Origin: Gordonia rubripertincta
GTDB lineage: Bacteria; Actinomycetota; Actinomycetes; Mycobacteriales; Mycobacteriaceae
Direction of reading: 5' to 3'
Assembly (NCBI RefSeq): GCF_038024875.1
Contig: NZ_CP136136.1
Coordinates: forward strand, 3,100,001-3,164,000
DNA: 64,000 bases
This document shows positions 17,308 through 25,356 of the stretch, in pieces. The notes beneath the pieces are model-generated. The model did not search any database. It was not told where the DNA came from and saw nothing but the letters and a program-made list of their open reading frames with translations. The position numbers and the translations under genes are program-made. The stretch's first letter is position 1; every line of letters begins with the position of its first letter.

Positions 17308-17336
17308 ACATTACGACTTAGGTTTGCCTTACCCAA
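17308..17336 (-). promoter_or_regulatory. Predicted sdhC promoter with IdeR/DtxR-like iron box
   Basis: On the minus strand TTGGGT (17336-17331), a 17-base spacer and TAATGT (17313-17308) form a good sigma-A-type promoter for sdhCDAB. Across its -35 and spacer lies TTAGGTTTGCCTTACCCAA (plus strand 17318-17336), which matches 15 of 19 positions of the IdeR/DtxR consensus TTAGGTTAGGCTAACCTAA. The box also lies 61 bases upstream of cdd on the other strand. Regulator binding is inference. Confidence 0.6.
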
Positions 17337-17396
17337 GCTTTTGCGCCGATGGACAGCGCATGTCCGGTTGGTTACACCCTTTGCCTGGAGGTGGGC

Positions 17397-17801
17397 GTGA
17401 GTACCGATATCGAGTGGAATGTCCTGCGACACAAAGCAACTGAAATGTTGTCCCACGCCTACGCCCCGTACTCGCAATACCCTGTGGGGGCCGCCGGAGT
17501 CACCTCCGACGGGCGTGTCGTAGCAGGTTGCAATGTGGAAAATGTCTCATACGGGCTGGGGATCTGCGCCGAGGTCTCGTTGGTCGCGCAGCTGATCTCA
17601 CAAGGCGGGAAGTCCCTGCGTGCGGTGACCGTCACCGATGCCTCCGGCAAGGTCCTGATGCCGTGCGGGCGGTGCCGGCAGGTGCTTTTCGAACACGGCG
17701 GCCGCGACCTCCTCGTCGATCATCCCGCCGGTCCGCGTCCCCTCGTCGAACTCTTACCCGACGCCTTCGGTCCCGACGACATCGCCGAGGTGGTCTCGTG
17801 A
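17397..17801 (+). CDS. cdd: Cytidine deaminase
   Basis: A 134-residue zinc deaminase that converts cytidine and deoxycytidine to uridine and deoxyuridine. The start is GTG 17397 with GGAGGTGG just upstream. Motifs are the substrate-binding NVENVSYGLGICAEV, where Cys is the zinc ligand and Glu the proton shuttle, and MPCGRCRQVLFE, which supplies the other two zinc cysteines. This all-cysteine, tetrameric type is about 130 residues, as here. Its TGA overlaps the GTG of deoA, giving a cdd-deoA-add salvage operon. Confidence 0.96.
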   Translation: MSTDIEWNVLRHKATEMLSHAYAPYSQYPVGAAGVTSDGRVVAGCNVENVSYGLGICAEVSLVAQLISQGGKSLRAVTVTDASGKVLMPCGRCRQVLFEHGGRDLLVDHPAGPRPLVELLPDAFGPDDIAEVVS

Positions 17802-19144
17802 CGTCCTCGACCGAGCCCGCCGCCGACGAGGTGATCCACGCCGTCTCGGTGATCGCGACAAAGCGAGGGGGTGGCGAGCTCAGCGACGCGCAGATCGCCT
17901 GGATGGTCGACGGATACACCCGCGGCGAGGTTGCACCGGAGCAGATGTCGTCGTTGTTGATGGCCATCTATCTGCGCGGGATGAACCGGCGGGAGATCGC
18001 GACGTGGACCCGCGCCATGATCGACAGCGGGCGGCGGATGGATCTGACCGGGCTGCGCCGCGACGGACGGCGGCTGATCACGGTCGACAAACACTCCACG
18101 GGCGGAGTCGGCGACAAGATCACGCTGCCTCTGACGCCGCTGGTCGCGTCATTCGGTGTCGCGGTCCCGCAGCTCTCCGGTCGGGGTCTCGGCCACACCG
18201 GCGGCACTCTGGACAAGCTCGAATCGATCCCGGGCTGGAGGGCCGAGGTGAGCACCGAGGAGATGCTCGACCAGCTCGAACGCGTCGGTGCGGTCATCTG
18301 CGCGGCCGGCGCCGACCTCGCCCCCGCCGACCGGAAGCTCTACGCACTGCGAGACGTCACCGGGACGGTCGAATCCATCCCGTTGCTCGCCACCTCGATC
18401 ATGAGCAAGAAGATCGCCGAAGGCACCGGCGCGTTGGTCCTCGACGTGAAGACCGGCTCGGGTGCTTTCCTGCCGGACGAGTCCGACGCGCGCGAACTGG
18501 CGTCGACGATGGTCGAGTTGGGCCACGACGCGGGGGTCGACACGCGGGCGCTGATCACCGACATGAGTGTCCCGCTGGGCCTGGCGGTCGGGAACGCCGT
18601 CGAGGTCGCCGAATCGGTCGAGGTCCTCGCCGGTGGTGGACCGGCCGATGTCGTCGAGCTGACCCTCGCTCTCGCCCGGGAGATGCTCGATGCGGCGGGT
18701 CGGCCCGACGCCGATCCCGCCGAGCACCTGGCCAACGGCCGGGCGATGGACGCCTGGCGGGCGATGATCTCCGCGCAGGGCGGCGACCCGGACGCCCCGC
18801 TGCCGGTCGCCCGGCATCAGGACGTCTTCGTCGCCGACCGGAACGGCGTCATGGCCGGCATGGATGCGCGCGCGGTCGGAGACGCGGCCTGGCGGCTGGG
18901 CGGAGGACGATCCAAGCCCGGTGAATCGGTCTCGGCGGAGGCGGGTGTCGTGATCCACGCCAAACCCGGCGACCGGGTCAGCGCCGGCCAACCGCTGTTC
19001 ACCTTGCACACGCAGGATGAGGACCGGATCGCGGGCGCGCGCTCGAGTCTCGCCGGTGCGGTGCGGATCGAGGACGGGGATGCCGACACGAGCAACGCCG
19101 GCGACCGGCCACTGATCATCGATTCCGTTAGGTTCACAAGATGA
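17798..19144 (+). CDS. deoA: Thymidine (pyrimidine nucleoside) phosphorylase
   Basis: A 448-residue enzyme that splits thymidine or deoxyuridine with phosphate into base and deoxyribose 1-phosphate. The start is GTG 17798, overlapping the cdd stop by four bases. The glycine-rich phosphate motif VDKHSTGGVGDKITL and the family signature SGRGLGHTGGTLDKLE are present, as is the phosphate/sugar contact STGGVGD. The C-terminal alpha/beta domain around residues 345-440 (GVVIHAKPGDRVSAGQPLF) is the usual PYNP C domain. Together with Cdd it feeds pyrimidine nucleosides to uracil, which Upp elsewhere in this window can recover. Confidence 0.95.
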   Translation: MTSSTEPAADEVIHAVSVIATKRGGGELSDAQIAWMVDGYTRGEVAPEQMSSLLMAIYLRGMNRREIATWTRAMIDSGRRMDLTGLRRDGRRLITVDKHSTGGVGDKITLPLTPLVASFGVAVPQLSGRGLGHTGGTLDKLESIPGWRAEVSTEEMLDQLERVGAVICAAGADLAPADRKLYALRDVTGTVESIPLLATSIMSKKIAEGTGALVLDVKTGSGAFLPDESDARELASTMVELGHDAGVDTRALITDMSVPLGLAVGNAVEVAESVEVLAGGGPADVVELTLALAREMLDAAGRPDADPAEHLANGRAMDAWRAMISAQGGDPDAPLPVARHQDVFVADRNGVMAGMDARAVGDAAWRLGGGRSKPGESVSAEAGVVIHAKPGDRVSAGQPLFTLHTQDEDRIAGARSSLAGAVRIEDGDADTSNAGDRPLIIDSVRFTR

Positions 19145-20256
19145 CGACGCTGGATCCGGCGCACCTCACCCTCGCGCCCAAGGTTCTCCTGCACGACCAC
19201 CTCGACGGCGGGCTGCGGCCGGCGACCGTCCTGGAACTCGCGCACGAGGTCGGTTACGACGGACTGCCCGTCGACGACGCGGCCGGACTCGGGCGGTGGT
19301 TCCGCGAGGCTGCCGACAGCGGGTCCCTCGAGCGATACCTGGAGACCTTCACCCATACCGTCGCCGTCATGCAGACCGTCGACGCCCTCGAACGGGTGGC
19401 ACGCGAGTGCGTGGAGGACCTCGCCGACGACAACGTCGTCTACGCGGAGGTGCGGTACGCACCGGAACAACATCTCGAGGCCGGACTCACCCTCGACGAG
19501 GTCGTGGAGGCGGTGCTGCGCGGATTCGCCGACGGCGAGCGGATCGCCGCCGACCGCGGGAAGTCGATCATCGTCCGCTGTCTGGTGACCGCGATGCGGC
19601 ATGCGGCGCGCTCACGGGAGATCGCCGAACTCGCCGTGCGCTACCGCGATCGCGGCGTCGTCGGCTTCGACATCGCCGGCGCCGAGGCCGGTCACCCGCC
19701 CACCCGTCATCTCGACGCCTTCGAGTACATGCGCGCCAACAGTGCGCCGTTCACCATCCATGCGGGTGAGGCGTTCGGTCTGCCGTCGATCCACGAGGCC
19801 ATCGGCTTCTGCGGCACCGACCGTCTCGGCCACGGGGTAAGGGTCTTCGACGACATCGAGCTGCCCGACGGCGTCGACCTCGCCGCCCAGTCGTTCGCCG
19901 GCGCGAAGCTCGGTCTGATCGCGAACATCGTGCGCGACAAACGGATTCCGCTCGAGCTGTGCCCGAGCTCGAATGTGCAGACCGGGGCGGTCACCTCGCT
20001 CGCCGAGCACCCGTTCAACGTGCTGGCCCGGCTCCGGTTCCGGGTCACCGTCAACACCGACAACCGGCTCATGGGCGACACCACGATGAGCAAGGAGTTC
20101 GGTCTGCTCGCCGACCAGTTCGGTTACGGCTGGGCCGATTTCGAACGCTTCACGGTCAACGCCATGAAGTCGGCGTTCATCCACTTCGACGAGCGGCTCG
20201 CGGTCATCGACGATGTGATCAAGCCGGGTTATGCGGTGCTGCTCGGGTCGGGCTAG
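19141..20256 (+). CDS. add: Adenosine deaminase
   Basis: A 371-residue TIM-barrel amidohydrolase that turns adenosine and deoxyadenosine into inosine derivatives. The start ATG overlaps the deoA stop (ATGA). Zinc and catalytic residues are visible: HDHLDGGLRP (HxHxDG), the proton-donor Glu region FTIHAGEAFGLPSI, the HG of DRLGHGVRV, and LCPSSNVQTGAV followed by VNTDNRLMGDT with the zinc aspartate. The product inosine can go to the purine nucleoside phosphorylase at 25.4-26.2 kb. Its stop codon TAG shares the sequence CTAG with the stop of the convergent acidic protein. Confidence 0.96.
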   Translation: MTTLDPAHLTLAPKVLLHDHLDGGLRPATVLELAHEVGYDGLPVDDAAGLGRWFREAADSGSLERYLETFTHTVAVMQTVDALERVARECVEDLADDNVVYAEVRYAPEQHLEAGLTLDEVVEAVLRGFADGERIAADRGKSIIVRCLVTAMRHAARSREIAELAVRYRDRGVVGFDIAGAEAGHPPTRHLDAFEYMRANSAPFTIHAGEAFGLPSIHEAIGFCGTDRLGHGVRVFDDIELPDGVDLAAQSFAGAKLGLIANIVRDKRIPLELCPSSNVQTGAVTSLAEHPFNVLARLRFRVTVNTDNRLMGDTTMSKEFGLLADQFGYGWADFERFTVNAMKSAFIHFDERLAVIDDVIKPGYAVLLGSG

Positions 20257-21503
20257 CCCTTCCGGACGAGCCGGGTCTCGAAGTCGTGCTCGAGCGCCCG
20301 CCAGGCCTCGGCCTCGTTGTCGAACGGTCCGCTCGGGGCCATCCGCTTCGGGTCGGGGTTGACGGTGTAGTCGACGAACCAGCCGAGGGGAGTCGACGTA
20401 CCCAGCGCCTCGTTGACGGTGTCGTCGCCGGCGTAGTCGGCGGCGTCGGTGAACAGTTCGACGGCGAGGTCGAGCTGATCGCGGTCCATGCGCCGCGGGC
20501 CGTCGGCGATGTCCTCGGCCAGGCCGGGCAGCACGTAGACGTTGTCATCGATCACGTCGAACTCGAGTGAGCCGTTGGTGGCCTCGGTGCGGACGTCCTC
20601 GAACGTCGACAGCTCGGCCAGATCGTGGGTGTTGTCATCGGCGAGGTAACGCGAGAGCGAGCGTGCCGAGGTGAACACGAAGATCTTGCCCTTGGTACCG
20701 AGGAAGACCGGGTCGTCGCCGAGGTAGCAGCGCAGGGTCAGGTACTCGTTGCCGCTCGTGACGATCTTGATCGGGTCGATGCCGACCGACGCCCAGAAAT
20801 CGTCGTCGTCGTAATCGTCGTCGTCATCCTCGTCGACGGCGGCGTCCGCGGTCGCGACGATCTCGATGTCGTCGTCGTCCGGCTCGTCCTCGTCTTCGGC
20901 GGAGGCGGCGGCTTCGAGTTCGGCCTCGGCGGTCTCGACGGCCTTCGCGTCGACCTTCGGCGTGGTGATGACCTCGTCGATCGCGTCGAGGACGTCGTCC
21001 CAGTGCTTGGCGATCAGACGGCCGATGCGAACCCAGAGGTCGAGGCCCTCGCGGCCCTCGAAGTTGCGCGTACCGGTGGTGACCGCACCCAGGATCGGGT
21101 TGCCGTTGAAGAACTTCGTGATCGCGGTCAGTTCGCAGACCTCGCCCAGGATGCGCACGATCTCGAGTGCGTCCTCGAGTTCGGCGATGACCTCGGGGGT
21201 CGGGTCCTCGGCGGCGAGCTCGGGCACGCCCACCAGGTCGTAGGTGTGGCGCTCGTCGGGGATCAGCTCCTCGGCCTGCACGCCGACGATGGTCGGCCAC
21301 GCCGGGTGCTCGACGAGGTCGTTGTCGTCGTTGGTGCGGACGAAGGCCGCGAGCTCGGCGACGCCGGGCAGGACGTAGAGATCCTCGTCGAGACCGAGGA
21401 ACGCCTCCCACTCGTCGTCACCCTCTCGCCAGCGGGGTGCCCACAGGGTGAAGCTGTTTCCGTCGGTGAGTCCGAGCTCAATCGGGACGATGTCTCCGGC
21501 CAT
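20253..21503 (-). CDS. Conserved acidic protein with two similar halves (Rv3311-like)
   Basis: A 416-residue, very acidic, probably cytoplasmic protein with no signal peptide or membrane helix. It appears to be a duplicated domain: residues 1-75 carry NSFTLWAPRW and LYVLPGVAELAAFVR, while residues 255-350 carry NEYLTLRCYL and VYVLPGLAEDIADG in the same order. The two halves are joined by an Asp/Glu-rich linker (ASAEDEDEPDDDDIEI and DEDDDDDYDDDDFW) around residues 200-235. The position between add and upp matches mycobacterial Rv3311, as I recall it. Some databases label relatives 'primosomal protein', which nothing here supports. Function unknown. Confidence 0.85.
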   Translation of the reverse strand: MAGDIVPIELGLTDGNSFTLWAPRWREGDDEWEAFLGLDEDLYVLPGVAELAAFVRTNDDNDLVEHPAWPTIVGVQAEELIPDERHTYDLVGVPELAAEDPTPEVIAELEDALEIVRILGEVCELTAITKFFNGNPILGAVTTGTRNFEGREGLDLWVRIGRLIAKHWDDVLDAIDEVITTPKVDAKAVETAEAELEAAASAEDEDEPDDDDIEIVATADAAVDEDDDDDYDDDDFWASVGIDPIKIVTSGNEYLTLRCYLGDDPVFLGTKGKIFVFTSARSLSRYLADDNTHDLAELSTFEDVRTEATNGSLEFDVIDDNVYVLPGLAEDIADGPRRMDRDQLDLAVELFTDAADYAGDDTVNEALGTSTPLGWFVDYTVNPDPKRMAPSGPFDNEAEAWRALEHDFETRLVRKG

Positions 21504-21564
21504 GGGGACACAGCCTAGCGATTGATCGCCGCGGATCCAGTAGTGCCCCCACAGAGGCCGAACG

Positions 21565-21601
21565 GCATTCGTGCCGCGTCGTCACCGGGGCCGGAAGAAT
21601 C
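21565..21601. repeat. Direct repeat, left copy (copy of the NlpC gene 3' end)
   Basis: This 37-base segment matches 22517-22553 at 32 positions; the last 22 bases (CGTCACCGGGGCCGGAAGAATC, 21580-21601) are identical. The right copy contains the stop codon and last codons of the NlpC/P60 gene, so the left copy is a stranded gene end. The two copies flank the DUF2510 gene. The rest of the 275-base gap (21504-21778) shows no gene. Confidence 0.85.
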
Positions 21602-21778
21602 GCGCTCCAATCCAGCTGAAAACCTCGGAGTGGTGTGCGAAGAGACCGGCATGTAGCTCACCTGGACTCATTCAGAGCCTCACCACGTCGCTGACGTCCC
21701 GAGCGCCCTACAATGCTGGCCACATGTCGTGAACCGTCTGTGTCGCAGACGATCCGGCCGATGAGGAGTGTAGTGGCA

Positions 21779-22498
21779 ATGAATCAACCGCCGCCCCCGC
21801 CGACCACCCCACCCGGTTGGTATGTCGATCCCGGCGACCCGTCCATGCTCCGATGGTGGGACGGTCGCCAGTGGACCGACAACTGGCAGCTCGTCCCGCA
21901 GCAGCCGAAGAAGTCGGGCGGCATCGGGAAAGCTCTGCTCATCGTCGGCAGCTCGCTGCTGGCGGTCTTTGTGGTTCTCGGTGGCTGTGCTGCCCTCATC
22001 GCAGGGTCGTCGTCCGACGGCACCGACAGCGACCGGACACCCGCTGCCCGCGAACGGGCTGCCGAACCCTCGGAGGACTCCCGGGCCGGCGAGCTCGAGC
22101 GGCAGCGGCGCAAGCAGGAACTCGAGCGGCTCACCAACAAGGCGTCCTACCGTCCGGCGACAACCCGGGAGTGGCAGCTCATCGCGAAGGATCCGAACGC
22201 ACACAAGGGCGAGTTGTATGTGATTTACGGGCGGGTGGTGCAGGCCGACAGCGTGACAGGGAGCAGTCAGATGCGGGTCAACACCGACGGCCAGCAGGTG
22301 GAGAGCGCCTACGACTTCGACATCAACACCGTCGTCACCGAGGGGCTGGCCTCGTTCAAGCAGGTCGTCGAGGACGACCTGGTCGCCATGTGGGTGAGCG
22401 TAGAGGGTGATGAGACCTACACGACGATGATGGGCGGGTCGCTGACAGCTCCGAAGGTGGAGGTCAACATCATCGAGGTTTACGGCAGCTCGGGTTAG
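21779..22498 (+). CDS. DUF2510-containing single-pass membrane protein
   Basis: A 239-residue protein starting at ATG 21779, preceded by GAGGAG. The N-terminal DUF2510 motif, PGWYVDPGDPSMLRWWDGRQW, is followed at about residues 48-72 by one transmembrane helix (LLIVGSSLLAVFVVLGG). An acidic, coiled-coil-like linker (RAGELERQRRKQELERL) leads to an extracytoplasmic domain with WQLIAKDPNAHKGELYVIYG. That last domain resembles OB-like domains found in lipoproteins and stress proteins of actinobacteria, where it recurs as ELYVIYGxVxQxD. No enzyme motif is seen. The gene sits alone between direct repeats derived from its neighbour, which suggests it was inserted here. Confidence 0.85.
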   Translation: MNQPPPPPTTPPGWYVDPGDPSMLRWWDGRQWTDNWQLVPQQPKKSGGIGKALLIVGSSLLAVFVVLGGCAALIAGSSSDGTDSDRTPAARERAAEPSEDSRAGELERQRRKQELERLTNKASYRPATTREWQLIAKDPNAHKGELYVIYGRVVQADSVTGSSQMRVNTDGQQVESAYDFDINTVVTEGLASFKQVVEDDLVAMWVSVEGDETYTTMMGGSLTAPKVEVNIIEVYGSSG

Positions 22499-22516
22499 GT
22501 CGCCCGATCGGTAGTC

Positions 22517-22553
22517 GCATTGCTCTCGCGCCGTCACCGGGGCCGGAAGAATC
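22517..22553. repeat. Direct repeat, right copy (genuine NlpC gene 3' end)
   Basis: The right-hand partner of 21565-21601, offset by exactly 952 bases. It spans the stop codon at 22534 of the NlpC/P60 gene and some 17 bases beyond it. See the finding on this pair. Confidence 0.85.
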
Positions 22554-23496
22554 CCTCGAAGGTCTGGTCGAGATTCGTTGTCCGCACCGGTGAGACGGCG
22601 ACCGGATCGCCGGCCTCGATCATCTGATCGTTGCCGATGTACATGGCGACATGGCCGGACCAGACGGCGAGGTCGCCCGGCTGTAGTTGGGCCTGCGTGA
22701 CCGGGACGCCGGCACTGTCCTGATCCTGCGCCAGGCGGGGGAGCTCGAGACCGGCCTGCCGGTAGGCCCATCTGGTGAAACCGCTGCAATCGAAACCGGC
22801 GGGCGTGGTCCCACCCCAGAGATAAGGAACACCCCGCTGGCTCAGGGCGGCTCGCACCGCCGTCGCCGCCCGCTCGTTCGGTGCGTGGGCCACCGAACCG
22901 TCGGGAAGCGTGATCGGCACACCTCCGGACACCGGCGACACCGAAAGCTGCTCACCGGATGTCTGGTCGCCGATGGTCGTGACCGGCGCGGGTGCGATCC
23001 GGCGCCCGAGCGCCGCCATCATGTCGGTGTCGGAGCGGAGGTCGGCGCGTGTGCGGGCGACGATCTCGAGACCGCGGCCGAGATGCTCGGCTGCCACCGG
23101 CAGCATCGTCAGCAGGCCGGTCGGGGTGAACAACTCGTTCCCGAAGGCGCGGGCCCGCCGTTCGAGCGAGTCGACCAGTCCGAGGAGTTCGGTCGACGCC
23201 GTGTGCACCTTTCCGCCGGCGCTCTCGACGAGGCGGGCGAAGGCATCGGCGTCGTCGGCCAGCGTGCCCATGCTCTGCTGAAGTCTCCCTGCGGCGTCGA
23301 CGGCCGCGGTCGCACCAGAACCCTCCCAGTGCGTGCGCACCGCGTCGGTGGCGGCAGACGATCCACGGCGTGCGGCGTCGACGGCACTCGCGGCGGCACG
23401 GATCGTCTCCGCCGGATTGCCCGGGGCGAGGATGCCCGTGCCCAGTGCTGCAACGAGTTGCCGTAGCGGTCCGACGAACATCGCGACGTCGAGCAT
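22534..23496 (-). CDS. NlpC/P60 peptidoglycan endopeptidase with WXG-like N-terminus
   Basis: A 320-residue protein. Residues 1-150 are helical and resemble an ESX/WXG100-type domain, with RTHWEGSGATAAVDAAGRL as a W-x-G turn. The C-terminal 110 residues are a cysteine peptidase of family C40: PYLWGGTTPAGFDCSGFTRW holds the nucleophile Cys, WSGHVAMYIGNDQMIEA the catalytic His, and the third polar residue follows. Such enzymes cut D-Glu-mDAP bonds in peptidoglycan. No Sec signal is evident; the WXG-like region suggests type VII export. It is coupled to the upstream EspC-like gene, whose TGA overlaps its ATG. Confidence 0.88.
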   Translation of the reverse strand: MLDVAMFVGPLRQLVAALGTGILAPGNPAETIRAAASAVDAARRGSSAATDAVRTHWEGSGATAAVDAAGRLQQSMGTLADDADAFARLVESAGGKVHTASTELLGLVDSLERRARAFGNELFTPTGLLTMLPVAAEHLGRGLEIVARTRADLRSDTDMMAALGRRIAPAPVTTIGDQTSGEQLSVSPVSGGVPITLPDGSVAHAPNERAATAVRAALSQRGVPYLWGGTTPAGFDCSGFTRWAYRQAGLELPRLAQDQDSAGVPVTQAQLQPGDLAVWSGHVAMYIGNDQMIEAGDPVAVSPVRTTNLDQTFEGFFRPR

Positions 23497-23855
23497 CAGA
23501 CGTTGAACCCCCGGTCGGCGGCCGCGCAGTCGCAGGCGAGGTAGGTCTCGTCGGCGCTGCGGGTTGCCGACGCGACGTCATGCTGCCGCGCCGCCGTCGT
23601 CTCGAGGTTGCTCCGGTGGAGCCGCAGGAACTCGACCACCGCGGCGAGGAACTCCGCCCCGATGATCCCGAACGTGATCGCGAGGTCGACCAGGGCCGCC
23701 TCGTCGCTGCGGGCCTGATCGCCGACCAACAGGCCCCCGGTGCGGTGCGTCGACGAGAACTGCTGCAGCGCCGATGAATCCGTCAACAGACCGGCTGTCG
23801 GGGCGGATCCGGGATGGGAGAGGACGGCGGATGGGGTGGTGGATCGCGGGCTCAT
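23496..23855 (-). CDS. EspC/DUF2580-like small helical protein
   Basis: A 119-residue protein starting at ATG 23855 (MSPRSTTPSAVLSHP). A serine- and proline-rich beginning is followed by helices such as VDLAITFGIIGAEFLAAVVE and an Ala-rich end, YLACDCAAADRGFNV. The arrangement (one small helical protein directly before a WXG-like NlpC/P60 enzyme with overlapping stop and start) is that of type VII secretion partner pairs. Similarity to the EspC-like group is inferred from size and composition. No ESX core genes (EccA-E) lie in the window. Confidence 0.68.
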   Translation of the reverse strand: MSPRSTTPSAVLSHPGSAPTAGLLTDSSALQQFSSTHRTGGLLVGDQARSDEAALVDLAITFGIIGAEFLAAVVEFLRLHRSNLETTAARQHDVASATRSADETYLACDCAAADRGFNV

Positions 23856-23975
23856 GGGTTTCAGACGCGGTGGGCGCCGGTTCGGTTCCATCGAGTGCAG
23901 ACCAACCCCCGCGGGAGGCGATGCGCGGTACCTCAATGCACACGCGTGCGGGGCTCAGGAAATAGTGTGGTCGCC

Positions 23976-24599
23976 ATGGAACGCCTGATCGTCGATCATC
24001 CTCTCGCCGCCGCTCGTCTGACGACGATGCGGGACGAGACCACCGACAACGCCGGATTCCGCGCGGCACTCTCGGATCTCACCCAGATGCTGATCTACGA
24101 GGCGCTGGCCGGTGCGCCCCGAGCGGACGTGCAGATCAACACGCCGCTGGTCCCGCACACCGGGTCGCGGCTGGCGAAGCCGCCGCTGCTGGTCCCGGTC
24201 CTGCGCGCCGGCCTCGGGATGGTCGAGCAGGCGCATGCGATGGTGCCCGAGGCCCGGGTCGGTTTCGTGGGCATCGCCCGCGACGAGGAGACCGCTCAGC
24301 CGGTGCCGTATCTCGAGTCCCTGCCCGAGGACCTCTCGGGGCTGCCCGTCTTCGTTCTCGACCCGATGCTCGCGACCGGTGGGTCGATGCTGCACACGAT
24401 CGAACTGCTCGTCGCGCGCAACGCCACCGACATCACCGCGGTCTGCGTCGTCGCGGCACCGCAGGGGGTGGAGCTGCTCGAGCAGGCCGGCCACCCGTGC
24501 CGTCTCGTCGTCGCCGCGATCGACGAGGGCCTCAACGACGTCAACTACATCGTCCCGGGACTCGGCGACGCCGGCGATCGTCAGTTCGGCCCGCGCTGA
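23976..24599 (+). CDS. upp: Uracil phosphoribosyltransferase
   Basis: A 207-residue salvage enzyme that makes UMP from uracil and PRPP. The start ATG 23976 has TAGTGT ending 8 bases upstream, consistent with a leaderless message. Motifs are VPVLRAGLGMVEQAHAM near the N-terminal third and the PRPP-binding loop VFVLDPMLATGGSMLHTI. The C-terminus has YIVPGLGDAGDRQFG, the uracil-specific end of Upp proteins. With Cdd and DeoA it completes the route from cytidine or thymidine-type nucleosides to UMP. It is divergent from the EspC-like gene. Confidence 0.97.
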   Translation: MERLIVDHPLAAARLTTMRDETTDNAGFRAALSDLTQMLIYEALAGAPRADVQINTPLVPHTGSRLAKPPLLVPVLRAGLGMVEQAHAMVPEARVGFVGIARDEETAQPVPYLESLPEDLSGLPVFVLDPMLATGGSMLHTIELLVARNATDITAVCVVAAPQGVELLEQAGHPCRLVVAAIDEGLNDVNYIVPGLGDAGDRQFGPR

Positions 24600-24629
24600 C
24601 GGAGATCCGGGCCGCTGGGTCGCCTCGGT

Positions 24630-25298
24630 TCAGCCGAGTGACGACCAGTAGGCGAGCATCGGTTCGTTCGCCAGCACCGAACCGCCCTCCGTGATGGTGA
24701 GACTCGACGGGGACACCAGGTAGCGGACGGCTCCGTTGCGCGCCTCGAAGGTGTTGCCGACGCGGGTCGGGAACTGCAGCTCGATGCCGCCCTCGGGTGC
24801 TTGTCCCTTGTAGTACCAGCGACCCGTCTGATTGCCGACCTGGCAGATGACCACGCGCGATCGCGAGGTCTGACCGATGGCGACCGCCGGGTCGTCGGCG
24901 GCGTTGCAGCGCGGTCCGGTGACGAACCCCTGCCAGTCCGCGCCCGCCACGGTGGGCGCCGGACGGTTCGGCACGGTCGGCGGCGGGGGCGTGCTGGTGG
25001 TCGGGGTCGCCGGCGGGGGCTGCGTGACCGTGCTCGTGATCGTGGGCGGCTCCGAGGCGGTGGAGCTCGCGGCCGCCGTGTCGGTGGACTCCTCGTCGGC
25101 GGGGATCAGCAGGAACGCGGCCAGCACGCCCGCGACCACCAGCAGTACGCCGGCGCCGATGGCCACCAGAACCGCGGGCGACGTCCACGGGGAGCGTGGC
25201 GGTGGTGGCGGCGGTCCCTGCGGATAGCCGCCCGGCCCGTAGGTGCCCGGGTACCCGCCGGGCGGATAACCGCCCGAACCGTCGGGTGGATAGGTCAT
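24630..25298 (-). CDS. Proline-rich single-pass membrane protein
   Basis: A 222-residue protein starting at ATG 25298 (MTYPPDGSGGYPPGGYPG). The first 35 residues are a cytoplasmic Pro/Gly/Tyr-rich segment. One transmembrane helix follows (AVLVAIGAGVLLVVAGVLAA), then a Ser/Thr/Pro linker of about 45 residues and an extracytoplasmic domain with two cysteines (GPRCNAADD and VVICQVGNQTGRWYYKG) that could form a disulfide. This layout is common among mycobacterial and Gordonia envelope proteins. No function can be assigned. It converges with upp 30 bases downstream of that gene's stop. Confidence 0.82.
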   Translation of the reverse strand: MTYPPDGSGGYPPGGYPGTYGPGGYPQGPPPPPPRSPWTSPAVLVAIGAGVLLVVAGVLAAFLLIPADEESTDTAAASSTASEPPTITSTVTQPPPATPTTSTPPPPTVPNRPAPTVAGADWQGFVTGPRCNAADDPAVAIGQTSRSRVVICQVGNQTGRWYYKGQAPEGGIELQFPTRVGNTFEARNGAVRYLVSPSSLTITEGGSVLANEPMLAYWSSLG

Positions 25299-25356
25299 GG
25301 TGCTCCTCGGGTTCTGTCGGGACGCGTCGGGGGAGGAATCGCCGCCGGGGTCGGTT

